Assembly: GCA_900545885.1 (NCBI GenBank)
Contig: URAF01000012.1
Span: 1 to 64,000 of the forward strand
DNA length: 64,000 nt
Origin: an uncultured Eubacteriales bacterium
GTDB taxonomy: Bacteria; Bacillota; Clostridia; Christensenellales; CAG-917
Reading direction: 5' to 3'
Shown here one piece after another: positions 6,409 to 15,564 of the stretch. Position 1 is the stretch's first letter. Each line of letters begins with the position of its first letter. Position numbers and translations under genes: made by a program. The notes beneath the pieces were generated by a model. It did not search any database. It was not told where the DNA came from and was given only the letters and a program-made list of their open reading frames with translations.

Positions 6409-8585
6409 TTTACTTCCTCCAAGGTAATCAGCCTCGACTGAAATTCGTTGAGTCCTTGGGACATGTTGACACCCACTTTCATGTAATAATCTCCGCTGTA
6501 CACCTTGTTGTCGAAACTGTTGACGTACTTCAATTCGGGATTGAGCCCACGCAGTTTGACAAAACGGCGCGCGCGCAGTCTTTTGAGCAGATTGACCATA
6601 AGGAAAAGCGCTTTTTTCTTGTTTTTCGAGACCATATTGATTGCGAACGCTTTGCCGTCGTAAGGCGAAATAAGCCTGTACATATCACCGTCCATAACGA
6701 CTTCGTCATGGAACTTTTTGTAGACTTCAGTAACACAGTTTAATTCCGCGATCTCTTCGACACTGAGTTTGCGCGGGTCCAATTCGAAACCGTACGAACC
6801 GAAAAGAGCGACTTCGGCTTTTGTTTTGTACCCAGTAACGGCGCAGTCATTGACGTGAGCGCCCATAACTGACGGCGGATACGCAAACGAGGTGCCGTAC
6901 TGAATGAAAAGCCGCTGAACGGGGTCATTCTCGTCGCTTGTCCAGATTTCTGGGAAATAGAAAAGCGTACCGAGATCAAATCTTCCGCCTCCGCTGGCGC
7001 ACCCTTGAAAATGCACATTCGGAAACCTTTCCGTCAGCCTCTTAGCGAGCCTGTAATAACCCAGTGTATTACGGTGATAGAATTCGTCCTGATGTTCTCC
7101 GTCAAGATTGTGTGCAAAATAATCTTCCAGCGTTCGGTTGTGATCCCATTTCACGTAATCGATGTCATACGCACTCAACACTTTTTCAAGAGAATCGTAT
7201 ATGCAGTCCACCACTTTGTCGTCCGCAAAATTCAACATCACCTGATGCCTTGATAGCCACGGGTCTGTCTCAACGTCAACAGCGGCATATTCCGGATGAG
7301 CACGCAACAAATCGGAATCGAAGTTGCCCATTTCGGGTTCGATCCATATGCCGAATTTCATTCCGGTCGCGTGACATTCGTCGACGATTTTCTTCAAATC
7401 GACTTTGTTTTCGTTGACGTACCAGTCGCCAAGCGAACACCTGTCGTTATCTCTTTTGCCGAACCAACCGTCGTCCAGAACAAACAGCTCCGTACCCGCG
7501 GATTTTGCAGCACGTATGATTTCAAGCACCTTGGCAGTGTCGAAATTCATATAACAGCCTTCCCACGAATTCAGCAAAACCGAGCGATAAACAGACGAAT
7601 TGTTATCATTAACTATGTTATTTCGTATAATATCATGCAACTGATGGCTTACGGATTCGAAACCGCGATTACCGTAAACGATCAGTCCTTCGGGAAATTC
7701 GAAACTTTTTCCGTCTTTGATTTCGTACTTGAAATGAGTGTCGTCGATTCCCATTGTCAGACGCGTAACGCCGACTTTGCCGACATTTGTCTCACACCTG
7801 AAAGAGCCCGAATACATGAATGATACGGCAAAAACTTCTCCGTTGGTCTCGGTGGCATCCTTGTCCGCCAACATAACAAAAGGATTGTGCTCGTGAGAAC
7901 TTCGTCCCGATGACGATGCCACGACTTTCGTTCCTTCGGCGAGCGTTTCTCTGCGGAACTGACGTTCGAACAACCATTCCCCGGGAAAATGAATTATATC
8001 GAAGTCCGCCCGCGGGAAATCCTGTGTTACACTCATTGCTCTTTTCAGCCATATCGCTTTTCCCGTTTTGTTTAGGAAAACGGTATTGCGTATGACAGCG
8101 TTGTATTTTTCGAAGACAGACAAGGACAATATTACTTCGATGTCTTTGGAAAAATCACGCACCGTGATTTCCAGCGTTTCTGCCTCGTTGAGCTCGTCGC
8201 GCACGTAAGGCAGACAGTCGAATTTCGGTTTGCCTTTGTATATGCGGTGCGAAACGTAACGAAAGTCCAATTTGTTGTTGGGCATTCCTTCGATTGCCGC
8301 CGCCGAAGGTCTTACGTCTGCCGCCCTGCTTGACGGAAACAACATAGGCGACGCGTTCATGTACAAATTGTCGTAACGCTTCTCCGTCCCGTCCGTATGA
8401 TCATAGTAGTTGGAAAACCAGTCTTCTCCACCGATTGCATTAATATGTTCGGGGTCGATGTCTTCCACATACGCACCGAAATACGGACACATAAGCATAC
8501 CGCTGCCGTGAATTTGCACGAAGTACGAAAACTCGCCGTTGAATAAATGAAATAACCCTCTGTCCTTTGAAAATACTATTGACAT
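6405..8585 (-). CDS. GH36 alpha-galactosidase (726 aa)
   Basis: This is a full-length family 36 enzyme. The beta-sandwich N-domain (about 1-320) is followed by a TIM barrel with LLNSWEG (337-343), DDGWFG (371-376) and WIEPEM. The nucleophile is Asp481 in VKWDHNR, and the acid/base is Asp551 in WTSDEND, after the CASGGGRFDLG loop. It hydrolyses alpha-1,6-galactosides such as melibiose, raffinose or galactomannan side chains by a retaining mechanism. With no signal peptide it acts in the cytoplasm. It is coupled to the GH43 gene downstream and lies in the same cluster as a sugar ABC transporter, so imported galactosides are the likely substrate. Confidence 0.92.
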   Translation of the reverse strand: MSIVFSKDRGLFHLFNGEFSYFVQIHGSGMLMCPYFGAYVEDIDPEHINAIGGEDWFSNYYDHTDGTEKRYDNLYMNASPMLFPSSRAADVRPSAAAIEGMPNNKLDFRYVSHRIYKGKPKFDCLPYVRDELNEAETLEITVRDFSKDIEVILSLSVFEKYNAVIRNTVFLNKTGKAIWLKRAMSVTQDFPRADFDIIHFPGEWLFERQFRRETLAEGTKVVASSSGRSSHEHNPFVMLADKDATETNGEVFAVSFMYSGSFRCETNVGKVGVTRLTMGIDDTHFKYEIKDGKSFEFPEGLIVYGNRGFESVSHQLHDIIRNNIVNDNNSSVYRSVLLNSWEGCYMNFDTAKVLEIIRAAKSAGTELFVLDDGWFGKRDNDRCSLGDWYVNENKVDLKKIVDECHATGMKFGIWIEPEMGNFDSDLLRAHPEYAAVDVETDPWLSRHQVMLNFADDKVVDCIYDSLEKVLSAYDIDYVKWDHNRTLEDYFAHNLDGEHQDEFYHRNTLGYYRLAKRLTERFPNVHFQGCASGGGRFDLGTLFYFPEIWTSDENDPVQRLFIQYGTSFAYPPSVMGAHVNDCAVTGYKTKAEVALFGSYGFELDPRKLSVEEIAELNCVTEVYKKFHDEVVMDGDMYRLISPYDGKAFAINMVSKNKKKALFLMVNLLKRLRARRFVKLRGLNPELKYVNSFDNKVYSGDYYMKVGVNMSQGLNEFQSRLITLEEVK

Positions 8586-8658
8586 ATATCCTTTGCCGTC
8601 CGGCGTCGGGGAGGATATATCCTCCCCATAACGCCTGTTGATGATTTGCTACTGCGTC

Positions 8659-10377
8659 TTACGCAAAGACGATATTGCTGACGGTGCAATCCATATCGCG
8701 GCACATAAAGCTTACCGCCGATCTTCCGGTGTAACCGTCATTGTTCCAACCCCACGTTCCTTCGAAAAGTACGTTGCCTTCCGAATCTTGAACGGTAAGT
8801 TTGTTGTCCTGACCCGTATCCGTCATAAGACGGGTAACGGTGACTTTGTAGGTGGAGCCTTCTTCAAGTCGTGCGGCTTCACCGTAAAGCTGATAATCGT
8901 GAGGAACACCTATACCTGCGTTGAGGTCGCCGTTGGAATTCCAACCCGTCCAGCCTGCCTGATACTGTCCGATTACCAAAGAACGTGCTTCGGCATACGT
9001 TCCGTCGTATCTGTTCATAGTGACTGCAAGTGCGGGAAGCGCATCACGGCTGCCAACATAATCGATGGTGAGATCGAAGGAAATACTGCTTTCGATATCA
9101 GCGGGGAGAAGTCCTTTTGCACCGATATGTTTTGCTGCGTGGTCTTTTCCATTGAGAGGAGAGGTCTGGTCGCTTGCACCCGTAAATTTGATGGTTCCGT
9201 CGTCGCCGATTATTACTTTGTCAGAAGACGCATAGAAATCAGAGTTGTCGGCGGTTGCAAGATACTCTTCTACTTTTTCCTGTCCGTAGGATACTTGCAT
9301 GTTGCTGAATTCAGCATTGCAGCTTCCCATGTTGAGTACGGGAACGGTGTTTACGTTATCAAAACCTTCGAGACCGGCTTCGTAATAGTAAAGCTCGTCG
9401 TTGATGAATGCATAGAATTCGTTGCCGCAGCGAACCGTGGTAAGCTTAACGTCGGAGAAGTCGATTGCGGAAAGATTGTGCTGATTCCATACCTGAGAAC
9501 GGTCGGTTACGTTGCCCCATTCCACTTCGCCTGCCGCATTGATTATCATGGTAACGGTTTTACGTGCGTTGAAATCGGGACCGGGGGAAAGTTGCAAGCC
9601 GTAGTATTTATCCCCGTTGTAGTGAGAGATGCCTACTCTGGACCAAGTGTCTGCGGTTGATGTGCCCGTGATTTTTGCAGTTGCACTTGCGACGTAGTAA
9701 ACAGACGCTTCACCTTTGAACATCGCGAAAGAATTTTCGCTGCCTTTGAGCACGGGTTCGTCCTGATAAATCTGAGACATATCGAACTTATCCGCGTTCA
9801 CCGTGGTGTCGACGATCGTGTCTTTGACGGTTATGGTGATGTTGTCCTGTGCATTTCCGCAAGTCGCGGTAATGACGGCGGTGCCTGCTGCGACCCCCGT
9901 TACAAGTCCTTGTGCGTCAACTGTGGCTACTTCGTCGTTGGAAGACGTCCACGTGATGACTGCGTCGGCAGGATTTTTTGTCGCAGTGAGTTGTAATGTT
10001 CTGGTGGGATAGAGTGTTGCTTCTGCTTCGTCGTTTATGTCTACCGTATAAGCTTTGACGGTAATCTGAACGCTATCCTTTTCCTCCGTACCCACGCTGA
10101 CGCTGATTTTGGCAGTGCCTGCGGCAATGCCCGTCACAAGTCCGTCGGCCGATACCGTTGCCACTGCCGTGTCGGAAGAACTCCACACAACCTCCGTGGT
10201 CGGCGGATTCTTTGTTGCTGCAAGCTGCAAAGTCTGCCCTTCGTAAATTTCGGTGACGCTCTTGTCGCTGATGGAAACCGAAACGGTGGTGTCCGTATTG
10301 TCGTTGCAGCTTACAAACACCATCGCGCACATAGTTACCAACAGCACGAACACCGCGATGAACGAAACTTTTCTCAT
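8659..10377 (-). CDS. Big2-domain lipoprotein with a LamG/GH-accessory-like C-region (572 aa)
   Basis: The signal peptide ends in a lipobox (VFVSC), giving a surface lipoprotein. Two Ig-like Big2 repeats follow (about 33-108 and 112-186), each with the W[ST]S[SN]DE/TxVATVxxxGLVTGxAAGTAxI pattern. The last about 380 residues are beta-rich with many Trp and Tyr and look like concanavalin/LamG-type carbohydrate-binding domains; no catalytic motif is visible. I infer a glycan-binding surface protein feeding the neighbouring transporter. It lies 30 bases downstream of a second protein of the same design. AGGAGG precedes the ATG. Confidence 0.75.
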   Translation of the reverse strand: MRKVSFIAVFVLLVTMCAMVFVSCNDNTDTTVSVSISDKSVTEIYEGQTLQLAATKNPPTTEVVWSSSDTAVATVSADGLVTGIAAGTAKISVSVGTEEKDSVQITVKAYTVDINDEAEATLYPTRTLQLTATKNPADAVITWTSSNDEVATVDAQGLVTGVAAGTAVITATCGNAQDNITITVKDTIVDTTVNADKFDMSQIYQDEPVLKGSENSFAMFKGEASVYYVASATAKITGTSTADTWSRVGISHYNGDKYYGLQLSPGPDFNARKTVTMIINAAGEVEWGNVTDRSQVWNQHNLSAIDFSDVKLTTVRCGNEFYAFINDELYYYEAGLEGFDNVNTVPVLNMGSCNAEFSNMQVSYGQEKVEEYLATADNSDFYASSDKVIIGDDGTIKFTGASDQTSPLNGKDHAAKHIGAKGLLPADIESSISFDLTIDYVGSRDALPALAVTMNRYDGTYAEARSLVIGQYQAGWTGWNSNGDLNAGIGVPHDYQLYGEAARLEEGSTYKVTVTRLMTDTGQDNKLTVQDSEGNVLFEGTWGWNNDGYTGRSAVSFMCRDMDCTVSNIVFA

Positions 10378-10406
10378 AATAACCTCCTCAAAATTTTATC
10401 TTTTTC

Positions 10407-12236
10407 TCACAAACCAGATCTGATTTGCAGGTTGCTGATTTGTCCGGAAGCGTATTCACCCGCAATCCACAGGATATAGGCACCCGTGTACTTGCTTGTC
10501 ATTGTTGCCCACTGATTGTTCAGTTTGTCGAAAACGACTTCCGTGCCGTCGATGAACATTCTGAACGTTGCGATGTTGTCTACAATCGTTCTTGTAACCT
10601 TGATGTGATGTTTGCCGCTCGGATTTTCGACTGCACTGGTGCTTTCAAGCCAATAGTAAGGTGCGGCAGGATTTTCGAAAGACACCTGATAATTCCAGCT
10701 ATACATACCAGCAACACCGGTTGCTCCGCTCTGATTTGCCGACGTTCCGAATATGAACGTTTCGACGTTGTCCGCCGACTCATAGCGGGAAAGGTTGAGA
10801 GAAAGTCCCGTAAAGGCACTGTTGTGTGCCGAATTGCAAAGCATGGAATCGATGTCGAACTCGACTTCGAAATCACCCACGAGTTTTGCGTTGTCGCCTA
10901 TGCTCTTCGCTTTATTGTCTTTGGAAAGCACGTTGTTGCTTTTGAAAGTGTAGACGCCGTCAGTTATGTCAACAATTTCGTCATTGGAAGCATACAGCTT
11001 TTGCTGGAACTGGGGAGTCGCAAGCATGCTGTCGAGTTCCGCATCGTCCGTTATGACCGAATAATCCGTCACTTCGACATTGACATCGATTGCGACAAAT
11101 ATGGGCATTGTTGCAATATCTTCGTAAACAGTCGTTTCGTCAACGTACATTAGAATGTCGTTCACAAGGTAGTAATACTTGTTGTTGTCTCTCAAAAGCC
11201 CGAATTTGACTTTGCCCGACTTCCAGTCAACCTGATCAAGTCCGTTTTCACCCCAGATCTGGGAACGGGTGGTGATCGCGGGCCAAGTTTCGTTGGGCAG
11301 ATCTTTTACAATGAACTTGTTGTAATCGTTGCCTTGTCCGTCAACCCTGGGCGAAAACATTCCGTATCTGGTGGAAGTATCGCTGAGTCCGCTGCCTATA
11401 CCTATGCCCTGCCATACCCATGCAGTGACCTGTTCCTTGATTTCGAAATAGCCTTCCGCATAGTAACGGGTGTCACTGACGTTGGCGAGATACAGAGAAT
11501 GATAGCCCGCTTTGCTTGCGTCGATTTCGAGGCTTACGTGAGGATTGACGTCATCCCTCTGTGCACTGATGTCCCAGTAAGGAGAACCGAGATCGTTGCG
11601 GAAAAATCCGCGTTTGACGGTGAAAGCCACGTTTGCGCTGACCGAGCTGTCCATATCGGACGTTGCAGTGACCGTGACTTCGCCTTCCGAAAGGAAAGTA
11701 ACAAGACCGTTTTCGTCAACGGTGGCCACTTCCTCGTTGTCTGACGTCCAGTTGAGAATGGCATACGCGTCTGTCGGTTCAATCGTTGCATCCAATTGGA
11801 GAGTCTGTCCGACCCACTGTACGCTCTCGGTTGCCGCAATCGAAATGCTTGTCGGCGCAACCGCCTGCTCGACCGTAATGACAATCGACTTCTTGCACTT
11901 GGGTTCGATGACCAATGCCGCAGTAATTGTTGCGGTGCCGGCTTTGAGTCCCGTGACAAGTCCCTTTTCGTTGACGGTGGCAATGGCAAGATCGCTGGAC
12001 GTATATGTTACGTCCTTACTGGTAGTACCCGTAACTGAAGAGCGCAGTTGAACGGTTTGTCCCGCTTTAATTGTGGTTGATCCGATAGCTGTAAGTCTTA
12101 TTTCGTAAGGTCCTTCATAATCGGGGGTGTCCGTCGTGTTATTCTGAGAGCCCGGATTACAAGCCGCAAGCACGAAACACACGCACATAAGAACCGCTAT
12201 TAAAGCAATAAACAGCGTTTTTCTTTTGTTGCCCAT
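10407..12236 (-). CDS. Big2-domain lipoprotein, paralogue of its neighbour (609 aa)
   Basis: The start at MGNKRK was chosen over an upstream ATG because AAGGAGGAAAA lies just before it and a signal peptide with lipobox (VLAAC) begins there. Two Big2 repeats follow (about 35-115 and 120-205, with TYTSSDLAIATVNEKGLVTGLKAGTATI as their best match), then a long beta-rich C-region with repeated Trp/Tyr and motifs such as SRYESAD, shared with the adjacent 572-aa protein. No catalytic residues are seen. The pair may have arisen by duplication. A carbohydrate-binding or presenting role on the cell surface is inferred from position between the ABC transporter and the GH36 gene. Confidence 0.75.
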   Translation of the reverse strand: MGNKRKTLFIALIAVLMCVCFVLAACNPGSQNNTTDTPDYEGPYEIRLTAIGSTTIKAGQTVQLRSSVTGTTSKDVTYTSSDLAIATVNEKGLVTGLKAGTATITAALVIEPKCKKSIVITVEQAVAPTSISIAATESVQWVGQTLQLDATIEPTDAYAILNWTSDNEEVATVDENGLVTFLSEGEVTVTATSDMDSSVSANVAFTVKRGFFRNDLGSPYWDISAQRDDVNPHVSLEIDASKAGYHSLYLANVSDTRYYAEGYFEIKEQVTAWVWQGIGIGSGLSDTSTRYGMFSPRVDGQGNDYNKFIVKDLPNETWPAITTRSQIWGENGLDQVDWKSGKVKFGLLRDNNKYYYLVNDILMYVDETTVYEDIATMPIFVAIDVNVEVTDYSVITDDAELDSMLATPQFQQKLYASNDEIVDITDGVYTFKSNNVLSKDNKAKSIGDNAKLVGDFEVEFDIDSMLCNSAHNSAFTGLSLNLSRYESADNVETFIFGTSANQSGATGVAGMYSWNYQVSFENPAAPYYWLESTSAVENPSGKHHIKVTRTIVDNIATFRMFIDGTEVVFDKLNNQWATMTSKYTGAYILWIAGEYASGQISNLQIRSGL

Positions 12237-12255
12237 AAATTTTCCTCCTTGTTGT

Positions 12256-13701
12256 TTATCTGATTGCAAGTCCGCTTTCGACATCAAAAATGTGCATTTT
12301 GCCGATGTCGATAACCACTTTTTTCTCTTCGCCGGTGATCGCTCCCATTTGCGGAGTTTTCACCTGAAAATCGGTACCGAACAGATCAAAATGGAGTATG
12401 TTTTCACTGCCCAGCAACTCAACGAGCGACACATTTGCCTCAAATTCGGGAGAATATGTCTCCCCAACCTTGACGCTGTCGGCAATGTAGACGTGTTCGG
12501 GACGAATGCCCACTTTTACTTTGCCGCCTTCGGACACGGAACGGTAATGCTCCGCCATCGATTCGAGTTCGGCAACAAGCGCGTCTTTCTTTGCTTTTTC
12601 TTCAGCCAGAACTTCCGATTTCTTGCGCAACAGTTTTTTGAATTTAGAAATCCATGCGGAAAGAAATATTTTCTTCTCTGCGACGATTTTCTTTTCTTCT
12701 TTTCTGTAAATCTGTGCGGCACGCATTTTGGCTATTGCTTCTCCCGAAATGCTGTCCGCATTTTCTATCGTCTTTTCTATCTCGGCTATTCTCTCTTGAA
12801 CAAAAGCCTTGTACCGTTCGGCAAAACCGTTGGGAAGCGTAACCGTCACGCCGTTTTCGAGGACGAGTTTTCCGTCACCGTATTCGGCATCTATAATATT
12901 CATGGCGGGACTGCCGATGAATGTCGCTACAAACAGGTTGTTGGGCTTTTCGTAAACGTCGATTGCTTTTCCGACCTGTTGAATAAAGCCTTTGTTCATA
13001 ACGACAATGACATTTGCCATTGTCATGGCTTCGGTCTGGTCATGCGTTACGTAAATCGTCGTCGCCCCGACTTCCTTGTGGATGCGGATAATTTCCGACC
13101 TCATCTGCACTCGCAGTTTTGCGTCGAGATTGGAAAGAGGTTCGTCCATCAAGAATATGTCGGTGTCCCTGACAATCGCGCGTCCGAGCGCGACTCTTTG
13201 CATTTGTCCGCCCGATAGCTCCTTGGGTTTTCTGTCAAGCAACTCCCCGAGATCGAGAATGTCCGCGGCTTTGTAGACGCGTTCTTTGATTTCGTCTTTC
13301 GGCAGTTTTCTGATTTTAAGTCCGAAAGCGATGTTGTCGTATACCGTCATCTGAGGATAAAGTGCATAACTTTGAAATACCATTGCGATGTTGCGGTCTT
13401 TGCTCTGCAAAAAATTGCTGTAAGTCTTGTTGATGTACAGCGAACCGCTCGAAATATCTTCAAGTCCCGCAATCATTCTGAGCGTCGTACTCTTCCCGCA
13501 ACCGCTGGGTCCGACCAAAGCAACGAAATCGTGCTTGTCGACTTTAAGGTTGAAGTCGTAAACCGCCTGAACACCGTTCGGATAAATTTTGTTGACGTTC
13601 TGGAGTTCGACAAAGGAAGTAAGACTTTCGTCGACGAGTCTGTTGTTGTTTTCTTTGAGAAACTTTTTGGCTTCTTCTTTCGACATCAGATTTTCGCTCA
13701 T
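12256..13701 (-). CDS. sugar ABC transporter ATPase, MsmX/UgpC type, with extra coiled-coil insert (481 aa)
   Basis: All nucleotide-binding motifs are present: Walker A GPSGCGKST (64-72), Q-loop FQ near 110, signature LSGGQ (162-166), Walker B IFLMDEP (182-188) and switch His220. The C-terminal TOBE-type domain carries the family mark VGIRPEHV (about 397-404). Members usually have about 365-380 residues. Here about 93 residues (301-393), rich in Lys, Glu and Ala and predicted coiled coil by eye, are inserted between the first TOBE strand and VKVGIRPEH, and there is also a 28-residue N-terminal extension. Most clostridial CUT1 importers share one distant ATPase, so an ATPase inside the transporter operon is itself notable. 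It powers the two permeases upstream. Confidence 0.9.
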   Translation of the reverse strand: MSENLMSKEEAKKFLKENNNRLVDESLTSFVELQNVNKIYPNGVQAVYDFNLKVDKHDFVALVGPSGCGKSTTLRMIAGLEDISSGSLYINKTYSNFLQSKDRNIAMVFQSYALYPQMTVYDNIAFGLKIRKLPKDEIKERVYKAADILDLGELLDRKPKELSGGQMQRVALGRAIVRDTDIFLMDEPLSNLDAKLRVQMRSEIIRIHKEVGATTIYVTHDQTEAMTMANVIVVMNKGFIQQVGKAIDVYEKPNNLFVATFIGSPAMNIIDAEYGDGKLVLENGVTVTLPNGFAERYKAFVQERIAEIEKTIENADSISGEAIAKMRAAQIYRKEEKKIVAEKKIFLSAWISKFKKLLRKKSEVLAEEKAKKDALVAELESMAEHYRSVSEGGKVKVGIRPEHVYIADSVKVGETYSPEFEANVSLVELLGSENILHFDLFGTDFQVKTPQMGAITGEEKKVVIDIGKMHIFDVESGLAIR

Positions 13702-13709
13702 AATATCTC

Positions 13710-14603
13710 CTAGCGTTTTATACCCGTGTTTGCCACGCCTTCGATGATTTTGCTTTGTGCAATGAGATAAACGATGAATATCGGTATCATTGCAATGACT
13801 GCGCTCGCAAGAGCAAGGGTCATGGACTCGTATGCCTCGCTCTGGTCGGATATTACTTTAAGTCCGTATGCAAGCGTCCATGTGCTTCTCGGAGCATTGC
13901 CGATAATCAGCTGTGCCCACTGAACATCGTTCCACGCCGCCATAAATCCGAACAATCCCTGCACGAACAATGCGGATTTGCCAAGCGGCAGAACGATTTT
14001 GAAAAATATTTTCATATTTCCCGCGCCGTCTATTCTTGCGTTCTCGATGAGATCCTTGGGTATTCCGAGGAAAAACTGACGTATAAGAAACACGCCGTAA
14101 ACCCCGCCTAGCGAAGGAAGTATCAACCCCGCAAGCGACTTGTAAGCACCGAGAAGATTCATATTGATTAACTGCGGCGTCGTTGAAACAATCCCCGGAA
14201 TGGTCATCGTGCAAATGAGAAAATAAAAGATTTTGTTCGCGTATTTGAAGTCGAGAAAGACAAACGCATACGCGGCAAATGCTGCAATGACCAAATATAA
14301 AAGCGTTCCGCCCAGAGCCACAATCAGCGAGTTGAACAGCCAGTTCCATATCGGATACCATTCGTTTGGTCTGCTGCTGTCGAACTCCGCTTTTGAGAAC
14401 AGTTCGGAATAACCGTCGAACGTGAACGCATCCCAGTTCGACGGGAAAAATTTCTCGGGATTTGCAAGAACGTCGCTGCTGGTCCTGAAAGAACCCGCGA
14501 CACCCCATATCAGAGGGATAATCATGAGGACGGACACGACTGTAAGGACCACGAAAGCCACGGTTTTACTTGCTTTCTTTCCACTGCCTAAACCCTTCAG
14601 CAT
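13710..14603 (-). CDS. sugar ABC transporter permease, MalG/CUT1 type (297 aa)
   Basis: This is a membrane protein with about six hydrophobic segments and the permease EAA loop (ENARIDGAGNMKIFFKIVLPLGKSA) near residues 190-215, which docks on the ATPase. The family pairs with a MalF-type partner to import oligosaccharides. The start overlaps the end of the MalF-type gene by 38 bases, with GGGGGG upstream of the ATG, and the ATPase gene follows within nine bases. I can assign the transporter class but not the exact sugar; the neighbouring enzymes suggest arabino- or galacto-oligosaccharides. Confidence 0.9.
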   Translation of the reverse strand: MLKGLGSGKKASKTVAFVVLTVVSVLMIIPLIWGVAGSFRTSSDVLANPEKFFPSNWDAFTFDGYSELFSKAEFDSSRPNEWYPIWNWLFNSLIVALGGTLLYLVIAAFAAYAFVFLDFKYANKIFYFLICTMTIPGIVSTTPQLINMNLLGAYKSLAGLILPSLGGVYGVFLIRQFFLGIPKDLIENARIDGAGNMKIFFKIVLPLGKSALFVQGLFGFMAAWNDVQWAQLIIGNAPRSTWTLAYGLKVISDQSEAYESMTLALASAVIAMIPIFIVYLIAQSKIIEGVANTGIKR

Positions 14604-15543
14604 GTTTGGTACCCCCCTTTCTGTCTCTGGTTACAATCAGTTGCACGATGGCAATGACGATGATGATTAATCCCAGCAAAATTCCCATTGCGGCGGCATA
14701 CCCGAAAGCTCTGGGATTGGAACCGGCAAGCAAATCCTGAATTCGGTAGACTGCCGATTTCATGGAATCCAAATCCGGGTTGTTGCTTCCGAGTATGAAT
14801 ATCTGCCCGTAGATGTTCATATAGCCTATAAGGGTTGTGAACAGCGTAAGGAAAAGCTGAGGTCTGATTCCCGGTAGCGTAACGTGCAAAAAGCGTTTCC
14901 AGCTGTTGCAACCGTCTATTTTTGCCGCTTCGTAAAGCGTTTTGTCCACGTTTTCGAGTCCCGCGGACATAATGATATAGTTGCCGCCGATGCCGCACCA
15001 GATGCAGAGGAAACCTATCATGAACCAGCATGCGACAACACTGCCGAACCAATCCACCGACAAACCGAAAACGTTGTTTACCCATCCATAATGCGCGTCA
15101 AACATACGCATCAGGATGAGACCCGTCGCCGTCAAGGGGAAGATCCCCGGGACATAAATCATTGCTCTGAACAATTTATATCCCGGGGGTTTGAGATTGG
15201 TAAGCAACGCCAACCCCAGAGGGATAACCATTGACAGCGGCACAATACATGCAGAGAATTTGATTGTCGTCCATACAGCATTCCAGAAGTCTTCGGCTAT
15301 TGAGTTGTCACCGAAAAGCACGGCAAAGTTCTCGAGTGTCCCCGTTTCCTCCGGCATAAACGACATCGGCGTAAATTTTGAAAACGACATAATTATGCCG
15401 AACACCAGAGGAAACACGAAGAACATCGCGAAACTCACTGCGTAAGGACCTAGAAAAGTTCCCACCGACAAGGATTTTCTTGCCAGACTTTTCCTTTTCT
15501 CCCGCGTTTGTGCGAATTGCCTGATTTCAACCATCTTTTTCAT
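14566..15543 (-). CDS. sugar ABC transporter permease, MalF/UgpA type (325 aa)
   Basis: Six membrane segments start after a basic N-terminus (REKRKSLARKS). The EAA motif (YEAAKIDGCNSWKRFLHVTLPG) lies near 218-239. The protein forms the transmembrane channel with the following MalG-type permease. It lies 21 bases downstream of the binding-protein gene, with TCGGAGGA before its ATG, in the standard order binding protein - MalF - MalG, here followed by an ATPase. The length is typical for the family. Confidence 0.9.
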   Translation of the reverse strand: MKKMVEIRQFAQTREKRKSLARKSLSVGTFLGPYAVSFAMFFVFPLVFGIIMSFSKFTPMSFMPEETGTLENFAVLFGDNSIAEDFWNAVWTTIKFSACIVPLSMVIPLGLALLTNLKPPGYKLFRAMIYVPGIFPLTATGLILMRMFDAHYGWVNNVFGLSVDWFGSVVACWFMIGFLCIWCGIGGNYIIMSAGLENVDKTLYEAAKIDGCNSWKRFLHVTLPGIRPQLFLTLFTTLIGYMNIYGQIFILGSNNPDLDSMKSAVYRIQDLLAGSNPRAFGYAAAMGILLGLIIIVIAIVQLIVTRDRKGGTKHAEGFRQWKESK

Positions 15544-15564
15544 GGCTTATCCTCCGAAGGCAAC

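Noticed and set aside
8638..9660. 340-codon open frame opposite the Big2 lipoprotein
   Set aside because: It lies antisense to a gene with signal peptide and recognised domains, has no ribosome binding site, and its protein shows no family pattern; it follows from codon bias.
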